Shown: in pieces, positions 1 to 8,519 of the stretch
How the letters are laid out: each line of letters begins with the position of its first letter
Position numbering within the stretch: position 1 is the stretch's first letter
Assembly (NCBI GenBank): GCA_902773055.1
Contig: CACYCZ010000099.1
Coordinates: 1 to 33,938, forward strand
Length of the DNA: 33,938 nt
Reading direction: 5' to 3'
Source: an uncultured Bacteroidales bacterium
Lineage (GTDB): Bacteria; Bacteroidota; Bacteroidia; Bacteroidales; Bacteroidaceae
The notes under the pieces: generated by a model
Told to the model about the DNA's origin: nothing
What the model saw: the letters and a program-made list of their open reading frames with translations, nothing else
The model's database searches: none
Made by a program: the position numbers and the translations under genes

Positions 1-423
1 CAACGCCTTGCGCTTCATCCAGCCCATACCGGCCATTTTCAATACATTCTCATCTATTTTCATGTCTGTCCGCATCACAATATCCTTCTCCGACTTGAAC
101 TCAACAGAAACAGATGTCACTATACCCTTTTCAACAGCTTCTATTTTCACACGTGCATCTTTCAACTTTGTATCAATCTCGGCCATTTCTTCGGTATTCG
201 GTTTGCGCCTGTTCTTCTTCTCAAAGTCGGCGACCAACTTTGTCCTGCTCTCCGACATCTTCTTATCCAGATCCTTTAACGGATCATTCCAGACATCAGC
301 CATAATATTGGGATTAGAATATATACGCCCATTCAAGTTCACTTGTGCATGCACACTTCCGGAAACAATTGCGATAACGGCAACCAGCAAAAGAATCTTG
401 TTCACAGCCCTAAATATTAACAT
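1..423 (-). CDS. Secreted protein of unknown function (3' end beyond window)
   Basis: An open frame of 141 codons runs from an ATG at 423 off the left edge without a stop. It begins with a hydrophobic signal peptide ending in VHA-Q, followed by a mature part that starts VNLNGRIYSNPNIM and is rich in charged residues, with a helical stretch DKKMSESRTKLVADFEKK. No family is recognised with certainty; it resembles the small periplasmic proteins common in Bacteroidales. A -7 promoter match at 437-444 leaves almost no leader before the ATG, so the in-frame GTG at 405, which gives a typical VNKILLLVAV signal peptide, is an equally good start. The C-terminus is missing, so function cannot be judged. 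Confidence 0.7.
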   Translation of the reverse strand, partial: MLIFRAVNKILLLVAVIAIVSGSVHAQVNLNGRIYSNPNIMADVWNDPLKDLDKKMSESRTKLVADFEKKNRRKPNTEEMAEIDTKLKDARVKIEAVEKGIVTSVSVEFKSEKDIVMRTDMKIDENVLKMAGMGWMKRKAL

Positions 424-436
424 ATTATATTATGTA

Positions 437-444
437 CAAAAGTA
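437..444 (-). promoter_or_regulatory. Bacteroidetes -7 promoter element for the left-edge gene
   Basis: On the minus strand this reads TACTTTTG, a full match to TAnnTTTG. A GTTG lies 12 bp upstream (457-460). There is no clear -33 TTTG at the classical 19-21 bp spacing. Confidence 0.5.
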
Positions 445-486
445 CGAAAAAAGGCACAACTGAAAAAGAATATCCAGAACAAAAGA

Positions 487-528
487 AAAGCCCCCTGAAA
501 GTTTGCTGTTCAACTTTCAGGGGGCTTT
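487..528 (-). terminator. Rho-independent terminator of the moxR-bat-ypfJ run
   Basis: A perfect 17-bp inverted repeat (487-503 with 512-528) encloses an 8-nt loop. The stem contains CCCCCTGAAAG and, on the minus strand, runs into TTT followed by TCTTTTGTTC. It lies about 70 bp after the stop codon of the metalloprotease gene and is the only strong terminator between that stop and the moxR promoter region. Confidence 0.9.
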
Positions 529-595
529 CTGCAAAGTATTCCTGTCCCCGTCTATGCCGGCACCCTTTGTGCCGATAAAGGAGCCATGCAGGAAT

Positions 596-1456
596 TTACT
601 GGTTTACAGACAGCAGTTTCTCACCTTGCGACATATCACCACTCACGTAACCCAGTTTAAACCAATGCATACGCTGCTCGGATGTGCCGTGGTTGAAAGT
701 CTCAGGCTGAGCATAACCGCGAGCCTTCTTCTGCAGATAGTCGTCGCCGATTACAGAGGCACAATTGATGGCTTCTTCCAAATCGCCGTCTTCAACAGAA
801 TCAAACATTTTATTATCGTAATGGGCCCACACTCCGGCATAGAAATCTGCGAGCAGCTCCAGACGCACACTCAACTTATTGGCTTCGGTCTGAGACATAC
901 GCGACATCTGCGAATGCACCCGCGACAATATGCCCAACAGGTATTCAACATGATGACCTACCTCATGAGCAATGACATAGGCATAGGCAAAGTCACCGTC
1001 GGCACCCAATTGGGAACGCATCTGCGAAAAGAACGAAAGGTCCAGATAAAGCGACTGGTCGGCAGAGCAATAAAACGGACCCACCTGCGACGTGGCTCCA
1101 CCACATCCGGTCTGTACCTGGTCGGTAAACAATACCATCTGAGGATTCTGATACGTGCGCCCGGCCCGCTTGAACAGTTCTGACCATACATCTTCGGTGC
1201 CAGCCAGAATCTGCTTGGAGAAATGAGCCAACTCCTGCTCTTCGGCAGAGAACTCCTGAGGAGATGTCGTAGTCGTCACATTGGACATATCACCCATCTG
1301 TTGCAGCATATCAAGGGGATTGCCACCCATGATAAGCGAAATAATGGCAACCAGGATGATGCCGCCTATTCCCATACCGGCACCTGCCTTACCGCTGATG
1401 CGGGCACCACGCCGGTCGTCTACATTACTGCTTTCTCTTCTTCCTGTCAGTCTCAT
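596..1456 (-). CDS. ypfJ: YpfJ/KPN_02809-family neutral zinc metallopeptidase
   Basis: 286 aa, the usual size for the family (Pfam Zn_peptidase). A basic, Arg-rich N-terminus with RRESSNVDDRRG is followed by one membrane segment at about residues 28-44, a linker, and the catalytic domain. The zinc-binding motif HEVGHH is at residues 164-169, and the family features GCGGATSQVGPFYC and QSLYLDLSFF precede it. The family is a membrane-anchored protease whose substrate is generally unknown. The ATG at 1456 lies 30 bp after the PAP2 stop, so the gene is probably the last cistron of the bat run, ending at the 487-528 terminator. Confidence 0.9.
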   Translation of the reverse strand: MRLTGRRESSNVDDRRGARISGKAGAGMGIGGIILVAIISLIMGGNPLDMLQQMGDMSNVTTTTSPQEFSAEEQELAHFSKQILAGTEDVWSELFKRAGRTYQNPQMVLFTDQVQTGCGGATSQVGPFYCSADQSLYLDLSFFSQMRSQLGADGDFAYAYVIAHEVGHHVEYLLGILSRVHSQMSRMSQTEANKLSVRLELLADFYAGVWAHYDNKMFDSVEDGDLEEAINCASVIGDDYLQKKARGYAQPETFNHGTSEQRMHWFKLGYVSGDMSQGEKLLSVNQ

Positions 1457-1486
1457 AATATAAATATCTGTTTTTGATTAATTATT

Positions 1487-2143
1487 TCACACAAACGCCA
1501 TAGCGGCGACAATAAACGCAAGGCAATAACTGCCTAATATCGTACACGAGAACAAATGTACTGATTTTTCCTGTAACAGAGGACTATCGACCCCTATATA
1601 TTTTCGGTACAGACACGCCAGCCCATAGCCAATCAGCAGACCGAAGCATGTACCGACAAGCACATCGCCCAGATAATGCACGCCAAGATACAAGCGCGTA
1701 TAACAGTTTAATAATGCCCAACTTATAATCAGGATGTTCAAGTTTTTGTTCCGGATAAGACATGCCAGAAAAACTGCTACCGAGAACGTGTTGGAAGCAT
1801 GGGCAGAAAAGAATCCATAGCGCCCTCCCCTGTAATTATGGACCACATCAAACACATACATATAGACAGGGTCACGGGTAGGACGCCAACGCTGAAAAAG
1901 CGGTTTGAACACGCTCGAAGACAACTGGTCTGAGATAAGCACAGCCACTGCCAAGAACAAGACTACAAAGCCAAACTGACGGGGCGTCATGTTACTCCAC
2001 ATAATCCACAGCATCACGATGGCCAACGGAATCCACATCCACGTAGACGTGGCAACATAGATCACCTGATCCCAGTAAACATTCTCGCTGCCATTAATGA
2101 AGAGCGTGGCATTACGGTCCCAGTCTAAGATTTGGTCCAGCAT
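1487..2143 (-). CDS. PAP2-family membrane phosphatase
   Basis: 218 aa, hydrophobic, with about five to six membrane segments. The three PAP2 motifs are visible: KPLFQRWRP (residues 80-88), SAHASN (113-118, a variant of PSGH that keeps the His) and TRLYLGVHYLGD (149-160, with the catalytic His and Asp). The family removes phosphate from lipid pyrophosphates or phosphates such as undecaprenyl-PP or phosphatidylglycerol-phosphate; the substrate cannot be told here. The first ATG at 2143 is preferred over an upstream in-frame TTG at 2152. It begins 12 bp after the batE stop, so it is translated from the same transcript. Confidence 0.9.
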   Translation of the reverse strand: MLDQILDWDRNATLFINGSENVYWDQVIYVATSTWMWIPLAIVMLWIMWSNMTPRQFGFVVLFLAVAVLISDQLSSSVFKPLFQRWRPTRDPVYMYVFDVVHNYRGGRYGFFSAHASNTFSVAVFLACLIRNKNLNILIISWALLNCYTRLYLGVHYLGDVLVGTCFGLLIGYGLACLYRKYIGVDSPLLQEKSVHLFSCTILGSYCLAFIVAAMAFV

Positions 2144-2155
2144 ACAAGACAATAG

Positions 2156-2899
2156 TTAAATCAATTCTATAGCCGATTTCAGCAACCAGCCTTTCTTGCC
2201 GTCAGGCAAAGATATTTCCTTCCACTTACTCATGGAATTATCCGAAACCTCAACCTTTGTCCCCGGATGAAGCGTAAACAAGGTATTCCCTGAGTTATCC
2301 GGCGTACTCTTCACCGGTACAGTCTGCATGATAACGGCCCTTGTCCTGTTCAACAATTCATTTCGCTGAATCAGCGCAAAGACATTAAATAACATCACGC
2401 ATACAAACAATGCAACTGACATATACATTGAGACACGACGGAATAACGGTTTTCGGGCGAAGAAAGCGATGCACAACAGCACAAGCATCAACGCAAAAGC
2501 CATCAAGGCCAAACGTGCCCACCCGTCTACGTTATGGGCATTTACAAGACTGTGGAACCAGTAAAAGATGAAGAATTGGTCGGTATCGGCAACTTTATCC
2601 TCCGTCTTGCTGCGTGCCAGAGCCAGATTGAAGCGGATGTCAGAATTTCCTGGTTCCAATAACGCCGCACGCTCATAATTCAAGACAGCATGTGCAATGT
2701 CATGCATACGATAATAGGCATTTCCTAAATTATAGTACAGGTATGCATTCTCGCCTTTGGTCAACAACTGCTCATACATTTGGGCAGCCTCCTCATATTT
2801 GCCTTTCTGGTATGCACTGTCAGCCTCTGATTTAGACTGAGCCAAAACTGCAGACAGGGCAGCACATAAAAAACAACTAAGTACAAACAATCTTTTCAT
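2156..2899 (-). CDS. batE: BatE, TPR and SH3-like aerotolerance protein
   Basis: 247 aa. A signal peptide ends near residue 20 (SAVLA-Q). Two to three TPR repeats span about 25-100 (AYQKGKYEEAAQMYEQLL; NLGNAYYRMHDIAHAV). Two membrane helices follow at about 127-147 and 156-176, then a C-terminal bacterial SH3-like domain at about 186-247 with KGWL near its end. This order is characteristic of BatE of the Bacteroides aerotolerance operon, an envelope component thought to work with BatA-D. The start ATG overlaps the batD stop as ATGA, indicating translational coupling. Confidence 0.92.
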   Translation of the reverse strand: MKRLFVLSCFLCAALSAVLAQSKSEADSAYQKGKYEEAAQMYEQLLTKGENAYLYYNLGNAYYRMHDIAHAVLNYERAALLEPGNSDIRFNLALARSKTEDKVADTDQFFIFYWFHSLVNAHNVDGWARLALMAFALMLVLLCIAFFARKPLFRRVSMYMSVALFVCVMLFNVFALIQRNELLNRTRAVIMQTVPVKSTPDNSGNTLFTLHPGTKVEVSDNSMSKWKEISLPDGKKGWLLKSAIELI

Positions 2900-4707
2900 T
2901 TATTCTTCTTTATTACTGCATCCAACATACTGATAATCTTTAGTCCTTGATGATATACATCATCCATCTGAGTATTCTTGTCGGCACCACCGGCATAACG
3001 CATAAACTCACAGTCGTCCAACAAATGCAAATACCTGTCACACAAATCAGCAGCGACACCGGCCCCTGTCAACTCCTCTGCGACACGCTCCTTGGACAAC
3101 TCGGAGATAGGAATATTCAGTTTGTCGGCTACAAAGCCATTCAATGCGTTCAGCATCTCGTCATAAAATGCATCCGGCATATTTTTCTTCTGCAATTGCT
3201 GGGCTTTCTTCAGACGGCCAATAGCCAGGCGATTGGCTCCCTGGCGCCGCATAAGAATAGAGTCGCCCTTGACCGACAGACGATGATTAACCACATAGAA
3301 TACGATACACAGCAAGACGATGCCTATGATATACACTGACCAATAAAGAGGCGTATTCCAGAACACATCAGCTTTCTGAGCCAATTTCACTTCACCCGTC
3401 TTGATAAAACGTATATCACTTTTTGCAAGAATCTCGCGCTGCTTGTCCGCATAAATATTTTTCTCCCCTTTCAAAACCTCTATTTCAACCGGTGCGCTCT
3501 CAATGGTCTTATAACTGCGTGTCTGCGTATCAAAATAAGTAAACTTGATACTCGGAATCGTATAGTGGCCCTTATTCTTCGGCACTGCCAAATAGTCTAT
3601 TATCAGACTACCGTTCATATTTGCAGACGTCAGTTTCGTACTGTTGGTCATCTTAGGGTCATAGGTATCAAAATCGGCAGGAAATTCCACCTTTGGAGCC
3701 TTGAGCAGATCCACGTTGCCGGAACCCGTGATACATACCTGAAGGTCCAGCGTCTCATTCTGCTTCAAAGTAGCATTCTTCGTCGTTGCCTTTATCGTAA
3801 ACGAGCCTACACCTCCCGAAAAATCGGCAGGCCCTTCCGGCAATGGCTTGACATTAATATCCAGAGAAGGAGCAATAATCGTTTTTCGTTGCTGGATTGA
3901 ACTGGAAGTTCCGTTAAAAAAGGCATCCAACAAATCAATATTCGGATTGCTCATCACAACGACACCGTCAAACTTTATCTTCGGAATGGTCAGCTTTCCT
4001 GACTGCTGAGGAAACATCAGATACTGACTCCACACTGTTGTATAATAGTTTTCCCCGTTGAAAGTATCGACAGAAAACGATTTCTGCTGCGGCAACGGAA
4101 TCTCCTTGACCATGAATCCTTTCAGATCGGGCATATCCCCACGCAGTTCTGTAAGATTTACCCTTGAATAAACCCTGTATGTCAGCAAGACAGGCTCCTG
4201 CTCATACACTTCACTCTTATTCGCCGTAACAGCAATAAACAGATCCTTGTTACTTACCGATGACGATGTCGGCGATTTCACCAGAGCCGGCTGAGAAGAG
4301 GATGAAGCCGAAGAAGATGCATTTGAATTTTCCAGCACCTTGACATGCACTGCATTGGAGGTATAGTTGTGCCCGCCAACCGTTACGGTCAACTTAGGCA
4401 TCGTAAAAGTTCCCTTCTTCTTCGCCATCAGCACATAGCTATATGTCGTCGAACTACTTTGACTCTGCTTGCCATTAATGATCTGCATACTATAGCTGGT
4501 AGAGCGACTCGGCCCATACAACACCTCAAAACCAGGAATCTCCGGCAGATTGGAGACGTCGGTTACTGACTGGCTGTTGACCGTAAACTGCAAACGGAAC
4601 TGCTCGTCTACGGCTACGACATCCGGAGCCTGGGCTGTTACATTGATATCAGCATAAGCATAGATGCTGAATATACACAATATATATAGAAAAATTAATC
4701 GCTTCAT
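2896..4707 (-). CDS. batD: BatD, large oxygen-tolerance membrane protein
   Basis: 603 aa, the usual BatD length. A signal peptide (about 1-19) precedes DINVTAQAPDVVAVDEQFRLQFTV, a typical BatD start. The long exported part is made of repeated beta-sandwich regions with Ser-rich linkers (SNASSSASSSS at about 128-138). One membrane helix lies near residues 455-475, followed by a cytoplasmic helical tail. Known as BatD/oxygen tolerance family; its molecular role is unresolved but it is co-conserved with the VWA proteins BatA and BatB. It sits 13 bp downstream of the batC stop and overlaps batE by 4 bp. Confidence 0.93.
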   Translation of the reverse strand: MKRLIFLYILCIFSIYAYADINVTAQAPDVVAVDEQFRLQFTVNSQSVTDVSNLPEIPGFEVLYGPSRSTSYSMQIINGKQSQSSSTTYSYVLMAKKKGTFTMPKLTVTVGGHNYTSNAVHVKVLENSNASSSASSSSQPALVKSPTSSSVSNKDLFIAVTANKSEVYEQEPVLLTYRVYSRVNLTELRGDMPDLKGFMVKEIPLPQQKSFSVDTFNGENYYTTVWSQYLMFPQQSGKLTIPKIKFDGVVVMSNPNIDLLDAFFNGTSSSIQQRKTIIAPSLDINVKPLPEGPADFSGGVGSFTIKATTKNATLKQNETLDLQVCITGSGNVDLLKAPKVEFPADFDTYDPKMTNSTKLTSANMNGSLIIDYLAVPKNKGHYTIPSIKFTYFDTQTRSYKTIESAPVEIEVLKGEKNIYADKQREILAKSDIRFIKTGEVKLAQKADVFWNTPLYWSVYIIGIVLLCIVFYVVNHRLSVKGDSILMRRQGANRLAIGRLKKAQQLQKKNMPDAFYDEMLNALNGFVADKLNIPISELSKERVAEELTGAGVAADLCDRYLHLLDDCEFMRYAGGADKNTQMDDVYHQGLKIISMLDAVIKKNK

Positions 4708-4720
4708 TTCACCCTTCTTT

Positions 4721-5413
4721 TTACCAATTGTTCTCCATTTGCTTCCTGTTTGAATGCAGCTGGGCCTTACGCACCTTATCCTGGGTACGATTTTCCTTCA
4801 TCTGCGCAGCTCTGAGCAGCTGGTCTGCATTGTCCTTAGACATCTCGTTTTTCTGCCCTTTGGGTTGGTTTTGCTGTTGGTTTTTATTAGGGTCAGACTG
4901 CTGGTTCTGCTTTTCCTGCTGCTTCTGCTCATCATTTTTCTTATCCTTGTCTTTGTCCTTATCCTTGTCTTGATTCTGATTTTTTAACTGATGCTGACAC
5001 AACGCCAGATTATAGCGTGTCTCATCATCACGGAAATTATTTCTCAGGGCTTCTTTATAACACTCTATCGCAGGACCGAACTGTTTTTGCGACTGCAGGA
5101 TAACACCCATGTTATGATACATCGAAGCCTTGTAAGCAGGATTTTTCTCTAACGGGGCTGCCTTCTCATACTCCTGCATTGCCTCCTTGGGTTTCTGCTG
5201 AAACAGCAAGGTATTCCCCAAATTATATCTTGCACGGCTGTTTTGGGCATTCTGTTCAAGCGCCTTACGATAATAAGTCTCCGCAGCAGAATAATTCTTG
5301 CGAACAAATTCCTTATTGCCTTTATGCATATAGACTTTTTCCGCACTCTGCGCCAGCATTGCACAAGGAAACAAACAGGCCAATATTAATATAACAATTA
5401 AATTACTTCGCAT
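4721..5413 (-). CDS. batC: BatC, periplasmic TPR protein with low-complexity tail
   Basis: 230 aa from the ATG at 5413, chosen because it begins a good signal peptide (MRSNLIVILILACLF, ending CAMLA-Q); the longer open frame only extends into batB. TPR repeats fill about 25-130 (KVYMHKGNKEFVRKNYSAAETYYRKAL and following). After them comes a highly charged, low-complexity stretch of alternating Asp-Lys, then Gln/Asn/Lys-rich sequence at about 135-185, ending in a basic helix. BatC is a partner of the BatA/BatB VWA proteins. The start overlaps the end of batB by 11 bp, so the pair is translationally coupled. Confidence 0.92.
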   Translation of the reverse strand: MRSNLIVILILACLFPCAMLAQSAEKVYMHKGNKEFVRKNYSAAETYYRKALEQNAQNSRARYNLGNTLLFQQKPKEAMQEYEKAAPLEKNPAYKASMYHNMGVILQSQKQFGPAIECYKEALRNNFRDDETRYNLALCQHQLKNQNQDKDKDKDKDKKNDEQKQQEKQNQQSDPNKNQQQNQPKGQKNEMSKDNADQLLRAAQMKENRTQDKVRKAQLHSNRKQMENNW

Positions 5414-6431
5414 AGTTCCTAAAAAATTTATAACGCTTAAAGTAGCCCATCTTTCTCTCCAGCACGATAATATCCAATATGAGAAATACCAATGCCATAA
5501 AGGCAAATATCTGAAACTGTTCAGCATAATCCGAATAAACTGTTTTGCCCAGGGCAGTCTTTTCCAATTTGTTTAATTCATAATACAGACGTTCCTGAGC
5601 GATATTGGAATTATCAACATGGATATATGCCCCGTGGCCGGCTGTTGCAATCTTATTGCACATATCCTCATTCAGTTTCGTAATAACGATATTACCTTCT
5701 TTGTCCCGAAGTGCACCACCATTGGCAACCGGTATCGTGGCTCCCTTAGGACTACCTATACCCAGCACATAGATATGTATGCCTTTCTTTGCAGCCTCCG
5801 CTGCCGCCTCTTCTGCCTCATCGGCCTGATCTTCTCCGTCGGTAATAACGATGATGGCACGCTGCACATTTTCCTGATTGGTAAAACTGCTCATTGAAAG
5901 ATGTATAGCTTCACCGATATTGGTACCTTGAGATGGCATCATATTGGGAGATATGGCATCCAAGAACATTTTTGCTGAGACGAAATCACTCGTAATAGGC
6001 AACTGGATGAATGCCTGTCCGGCAAAAACAACCAGGGCTATCTTATCATTGGTCATCTTATCTGCAATGTTGGAAACAAGCATTTTTGCCTTGTCCATAC
6101 GGTGAGGCGAGACATCTGTTGCCATCATTGAATTAGAAACATCCAGTGCGACAACCATTTCAATACCGTTTCGTTCTTTAGAATCCACGTTCATCCCCAT
6201 CTGCGGACGAGCAAGCACTATAATCAGACAAATCAGTGCAAATATGACCAGAACAAATTTCAGAATCCTACGTTTTACTGACACATCCGGCATCAGACCT
6301 TCTAATAATGACACATCGCCTATTCGTTGCAGTTTTTTCTTTCTGGAATATATCTCATGCAGGAAAAACAGCAACAATACGGGGACAGCTATCAGGAAAT
6401 ATAAATATTCAGGATTAGCAAATCTAAACAT
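5403..6431 (-). CDS. batB: BatB, membrane-anchored von Willebrand factor A protein
   Basis: 342 aa. Two N-terminal membrane helices (about 8-24 and 56-74) precede a VWA domain carrying the MIDAS motif DVSNS at residues 97-101, with the later metal-site residues in ITDGEDQ. A third membrane helix lies near the C-terminus (QIFAFMALVFLILDIIV), followed by a short basic tail. Such proteins display a metal-dependent binding domain at the inner membrane. It begins 10 bp after the batA stop and overlaps the batC start. Confidence 0.94.
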   Translation of the reverse strand: MFRFANPEYLYFLIAVPVLLLFFLHEIYSRKKKLQRIGDVSLLEGLMPDVSVKRRILKFVLVIFALICLIIVLARPQMGMNVDSKERNGIEMVVALDVSNSMMATDVSPHRMDKAKMLVSNIADKMTNDKIALVVFAGQAFIQLPITSDFVSAKMFLDAISPNMMPSQGTNIGEAIHLSMSSFTNQENVQRAIIVITDGEDQADEAEEAAAEAAKKGIHIYVLGIGSPKGATIPVANGGALRDKEGNIVITKLNEDMCNKIATAGHGAYIHVDNSNIAQERLYYELNKLEKTALGKTVYSDYAEQFQIFAFMALVFLILDIIVLERKMGYFKRYKFFRNYAK

Positions 6432-6441
6432 AACTCTTCTT

Positions 6442-7440
6442 TTATGGAATCTTTCTCAATATTGTATGACGCAACAGGCACTCTGCCAAAAACGACAGCA
6501 AGGCTATCAGACCAAAGAGGAAATAAGCCTCGTAATGTTTATCATATTGTTTAACAATAAGTTTCGTCTTCTCCAATTTACCTATTTCATCATAAATTTC
6601 AGCCAACTGCTTTGTACTCGTTGCCCTATAAAATTTACCATTAGTCTTATCTGCTATTTCCGTCAGGGTCTTGGTATCAATCTCTACCGGCATTTGCACA
6701 TATTTCACTCCACCGCCTGGCAACGGAAACGGATATGCGGCTGTTCCATTGGTACCTACGCCTATTGTATATACCCTGATATTATTTAATTTCGCTATCT
6801 CTGCTGCGGTCTGAGGAGATATTTCGCCCTGATTGTTGGAACCATCCGTCAGCAAGATAATAACCTTACTTTTTGCCTTGCTTTCCTTTAGCCGTGATAT
6901 GGAATTCGCCAGGCCCATGCCTATAGCCGTACCATCATCTATCAATCCTGTTGACGCCAAGTCACAGGTAACCCCGCTGAACATGTTCAGCAATGACGTA
7001 TGGTCTGTCGTCAACGGGCATTGTGTAAAAGCTTCTGCGGCAAATATCGTCAAACCGATATTGTCATTTGGACTGTTGGATATAAATTTTGATGCAACTT
7101 CCTTAGCTGCCGTGATTCTGTTTGGCTTCAAGTCTTCTGCCAGCATACTTGTTGAGACGTCTATTGACAGCATTATATCAATGCCCTGAACCTCTGAGTT
7201 TTTCCAATGGTTTGTAGTCTGGGGACGAGCCAGAACCAACACTATCATAACAAAGGTAAGCAAGCGCAGAAAAAAGGGAACATGCATCATATACTGCCTG
7301 ACAGAGGGCTTCACATAATAGTACGCATGAGTATCCGGAACTGCCATACTTGGCTCTTTCCGACGGGCCATAAAGTACCATACTATATAAGGAACTGTCA
7401 ACAGCAGCAACAGCAAGTATCCACTATTAGCAAATGTCAT
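6442..7440 (-). CDS. batA: BatA, membrane-anchored von Willebrand factor A protein
   Basis: 332 aa, paralogous to BatB and with the same layout. N-terminal membrane helices lie at about 7-24 and 53-71, the ARPQT signature follows the second helix, MIDAS DVSTS is at residues 94-98, a further metal-site motif is in LLTDGSNNQG, and a C-terminal helix is at about 305-322 (YFLFGLIALLSFLAE). BatA and BatB are thought to assemble with BatC-E in the envelope under control of the MoxR ATPase. The gene starts 11 bp after the stop of the preceding BatD-like gene. Confidence 0.94.
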   Translation of the reverse strand: MTFANSGYLLLLLLTVPYIVWYFMARRKEPSMAVPDTHAYYYVKPSVRQYMMHVPFFLRLLTFVMIVLVLARPQTTNHWKNSEVQGIDIMLSIDVSTSMLAEDLKPNRITAAKEVASKFISNSPNDNIGLTIFAAEAFTQCPLTTDHTSLLNMFSGVTCDLASTGLIDDGTAIGMGLANSISRLKESKAKSKVIILLTDGSNNQGEISPQTAAEIAKLNNIRVYTIGVGTNGTAAYPFPLPGGGVKYVQMPVEIDTKTLTEIADKTNGKFYRATSTKQLAEIYDEIGKLEKTKLIVKQYDKHYEAYFLFGLIALLSFLAECLLRHTILRKIP

Positions 7441-7451
7441 ACTCTTTTATT

Positions 7452-8519
7452 TTAATACAATATACTATATATCGACCTGCAGATTTCAAACAGCAACCCA
7501 ATGCACAAGATCAAGACGATTGCAACCGAGAATTTCAATATAAGCCGTTCCCGGTTGGAGCGTTTCACTTCTTTAGGAACTATTTTTGGTTTCTCTGCCG
7601 GAGTGTCTTTCTCTTCCAGCTTCGTTGCATTGATAAAGTTCATTGCCCGAAGCAGATTCTCGTCATTCTCACTCAATAACGTCTGCAATTTCGCGAATTT
7701 GGCCAAATCTGCCGTCACAAACAGTTCTTTCAACTCTTCTATTGACGTATTGTCTGTAGCCGACATCAAACGTTCCACTATCTCATTGGAAGTCATTTCC
7801 AATGCATTAAAGCCATATCGGCGCTGGATATAATTTCTCAGCACATCTGTCAGTTCTGAATAATATTCCTTAGCGTCTTCTTTCTTTATCTCGTCTGATT
7901 TCAACTTCTCTATCTTCTTCATTGCCCACAGATGAGGCGGCAGAACTGCTTTCAGACGCAACAGTTTCAGTATCGGCCTGTTGTTATGCAACTGGAGGGC
8001 GATATATGCTACAAACAGCAGCATGAATATCAGCAAGATGCTCATCCAGAAAATGGCCTTCCAGTCTTGCCATGAATACGGCACCTGGGCTATGCCCTTG
8101 GGGCCAAAGAACTTGTCCAGATGCAGCGTATCGACATCCAGTGTCATTACCTTCAGGGCAAGGCTCTTGGACTCATATTCCTTGTTGCCTACTTTCACCT
8201 TCATAGGAGGAAGATAGTAAAAGGCTGAGTCAAAGGATGTAATTGTATAGCATTTTGTTACAGAGTGTTGTTGTTGATTGTTCAACTGCTCTGTCGCAAC
8301 TACTTCTTCATTTAATATTTCCACTCCTTTTACCAACAATTTGGAAGGATAAACAGGAAATACTATATTCGACTTGCTGTCTGCCGTAACTTTCAATAAC
8401 ACGTGAGCCTGCTGTCCGATAAAGATTTCCGTGGAATCCAATGACACATGCACTGTGACTTGGGCTTCGACGGCCATACTCACGATTATTCCCAATAAAA
8501 CATGCAATATTCTTTTCAT
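7452..8519 (-). CDS. BatD-like membrane protein of the bat operon, function unknown
   Basis: 355 aa. A signal peptide (ends VEA-Q near residue 20) is followed by an exported beta-rich domain of about 130 residues (VTVHVSLDSTEIFIGQQAHV), a membrane helix at about 155-176, a cytoplasmic helical region with YYSELTDVLRNYIQRRYG, and a second helix at the C-terminus (SVAIVLILCIGLLFE). The layout is that of a short BatD relative or the DUF4381 group, which regularly lies between the DUF58 gene and batA in Bacteroidetes. The start overlaps the end of the DUF58 gene by 4 bp. No enzymatic motif is seen. Confidence 0.85.
   Translation of the reverse strand: MKRILHVLLGIIVSMAVEAQVTVHVSLDSTEIFIGQQAHVLLKVTADSKSNIVFPVYPSKLLVKGVEILNEEVVATEQLNNQQQHSVTKCYTITSFDSAFYYLPPMKVKVGNKEYESKSLALKVMTLDVDTLHLDKFFGPKGIAQVPYSWQDWKAIFWMSILLIFMLLFVAYIALQLHNNRPILKLLRLKAVLPPHLWAMKKIEKLKSDEIKKEDAKEYYSELTDVLRNYIQRRYGFNALEMTSNEIVERLMSATDNTSIEELKELFVTADLAKFAKLQTLLSENDENLLRAMNFINATKLEEKDTPAEKPKIVPKEVKRSNRERLILKFSVAIVLILCIGLLFEICRSIYSILY

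Noticed and set aside
503-1183. Plus-strand open frame of 226 codons opposite the metalloprotease gene
   Set aside because: Starts inside the terminator hairpin and lies antisense to the HEVGHH protease.
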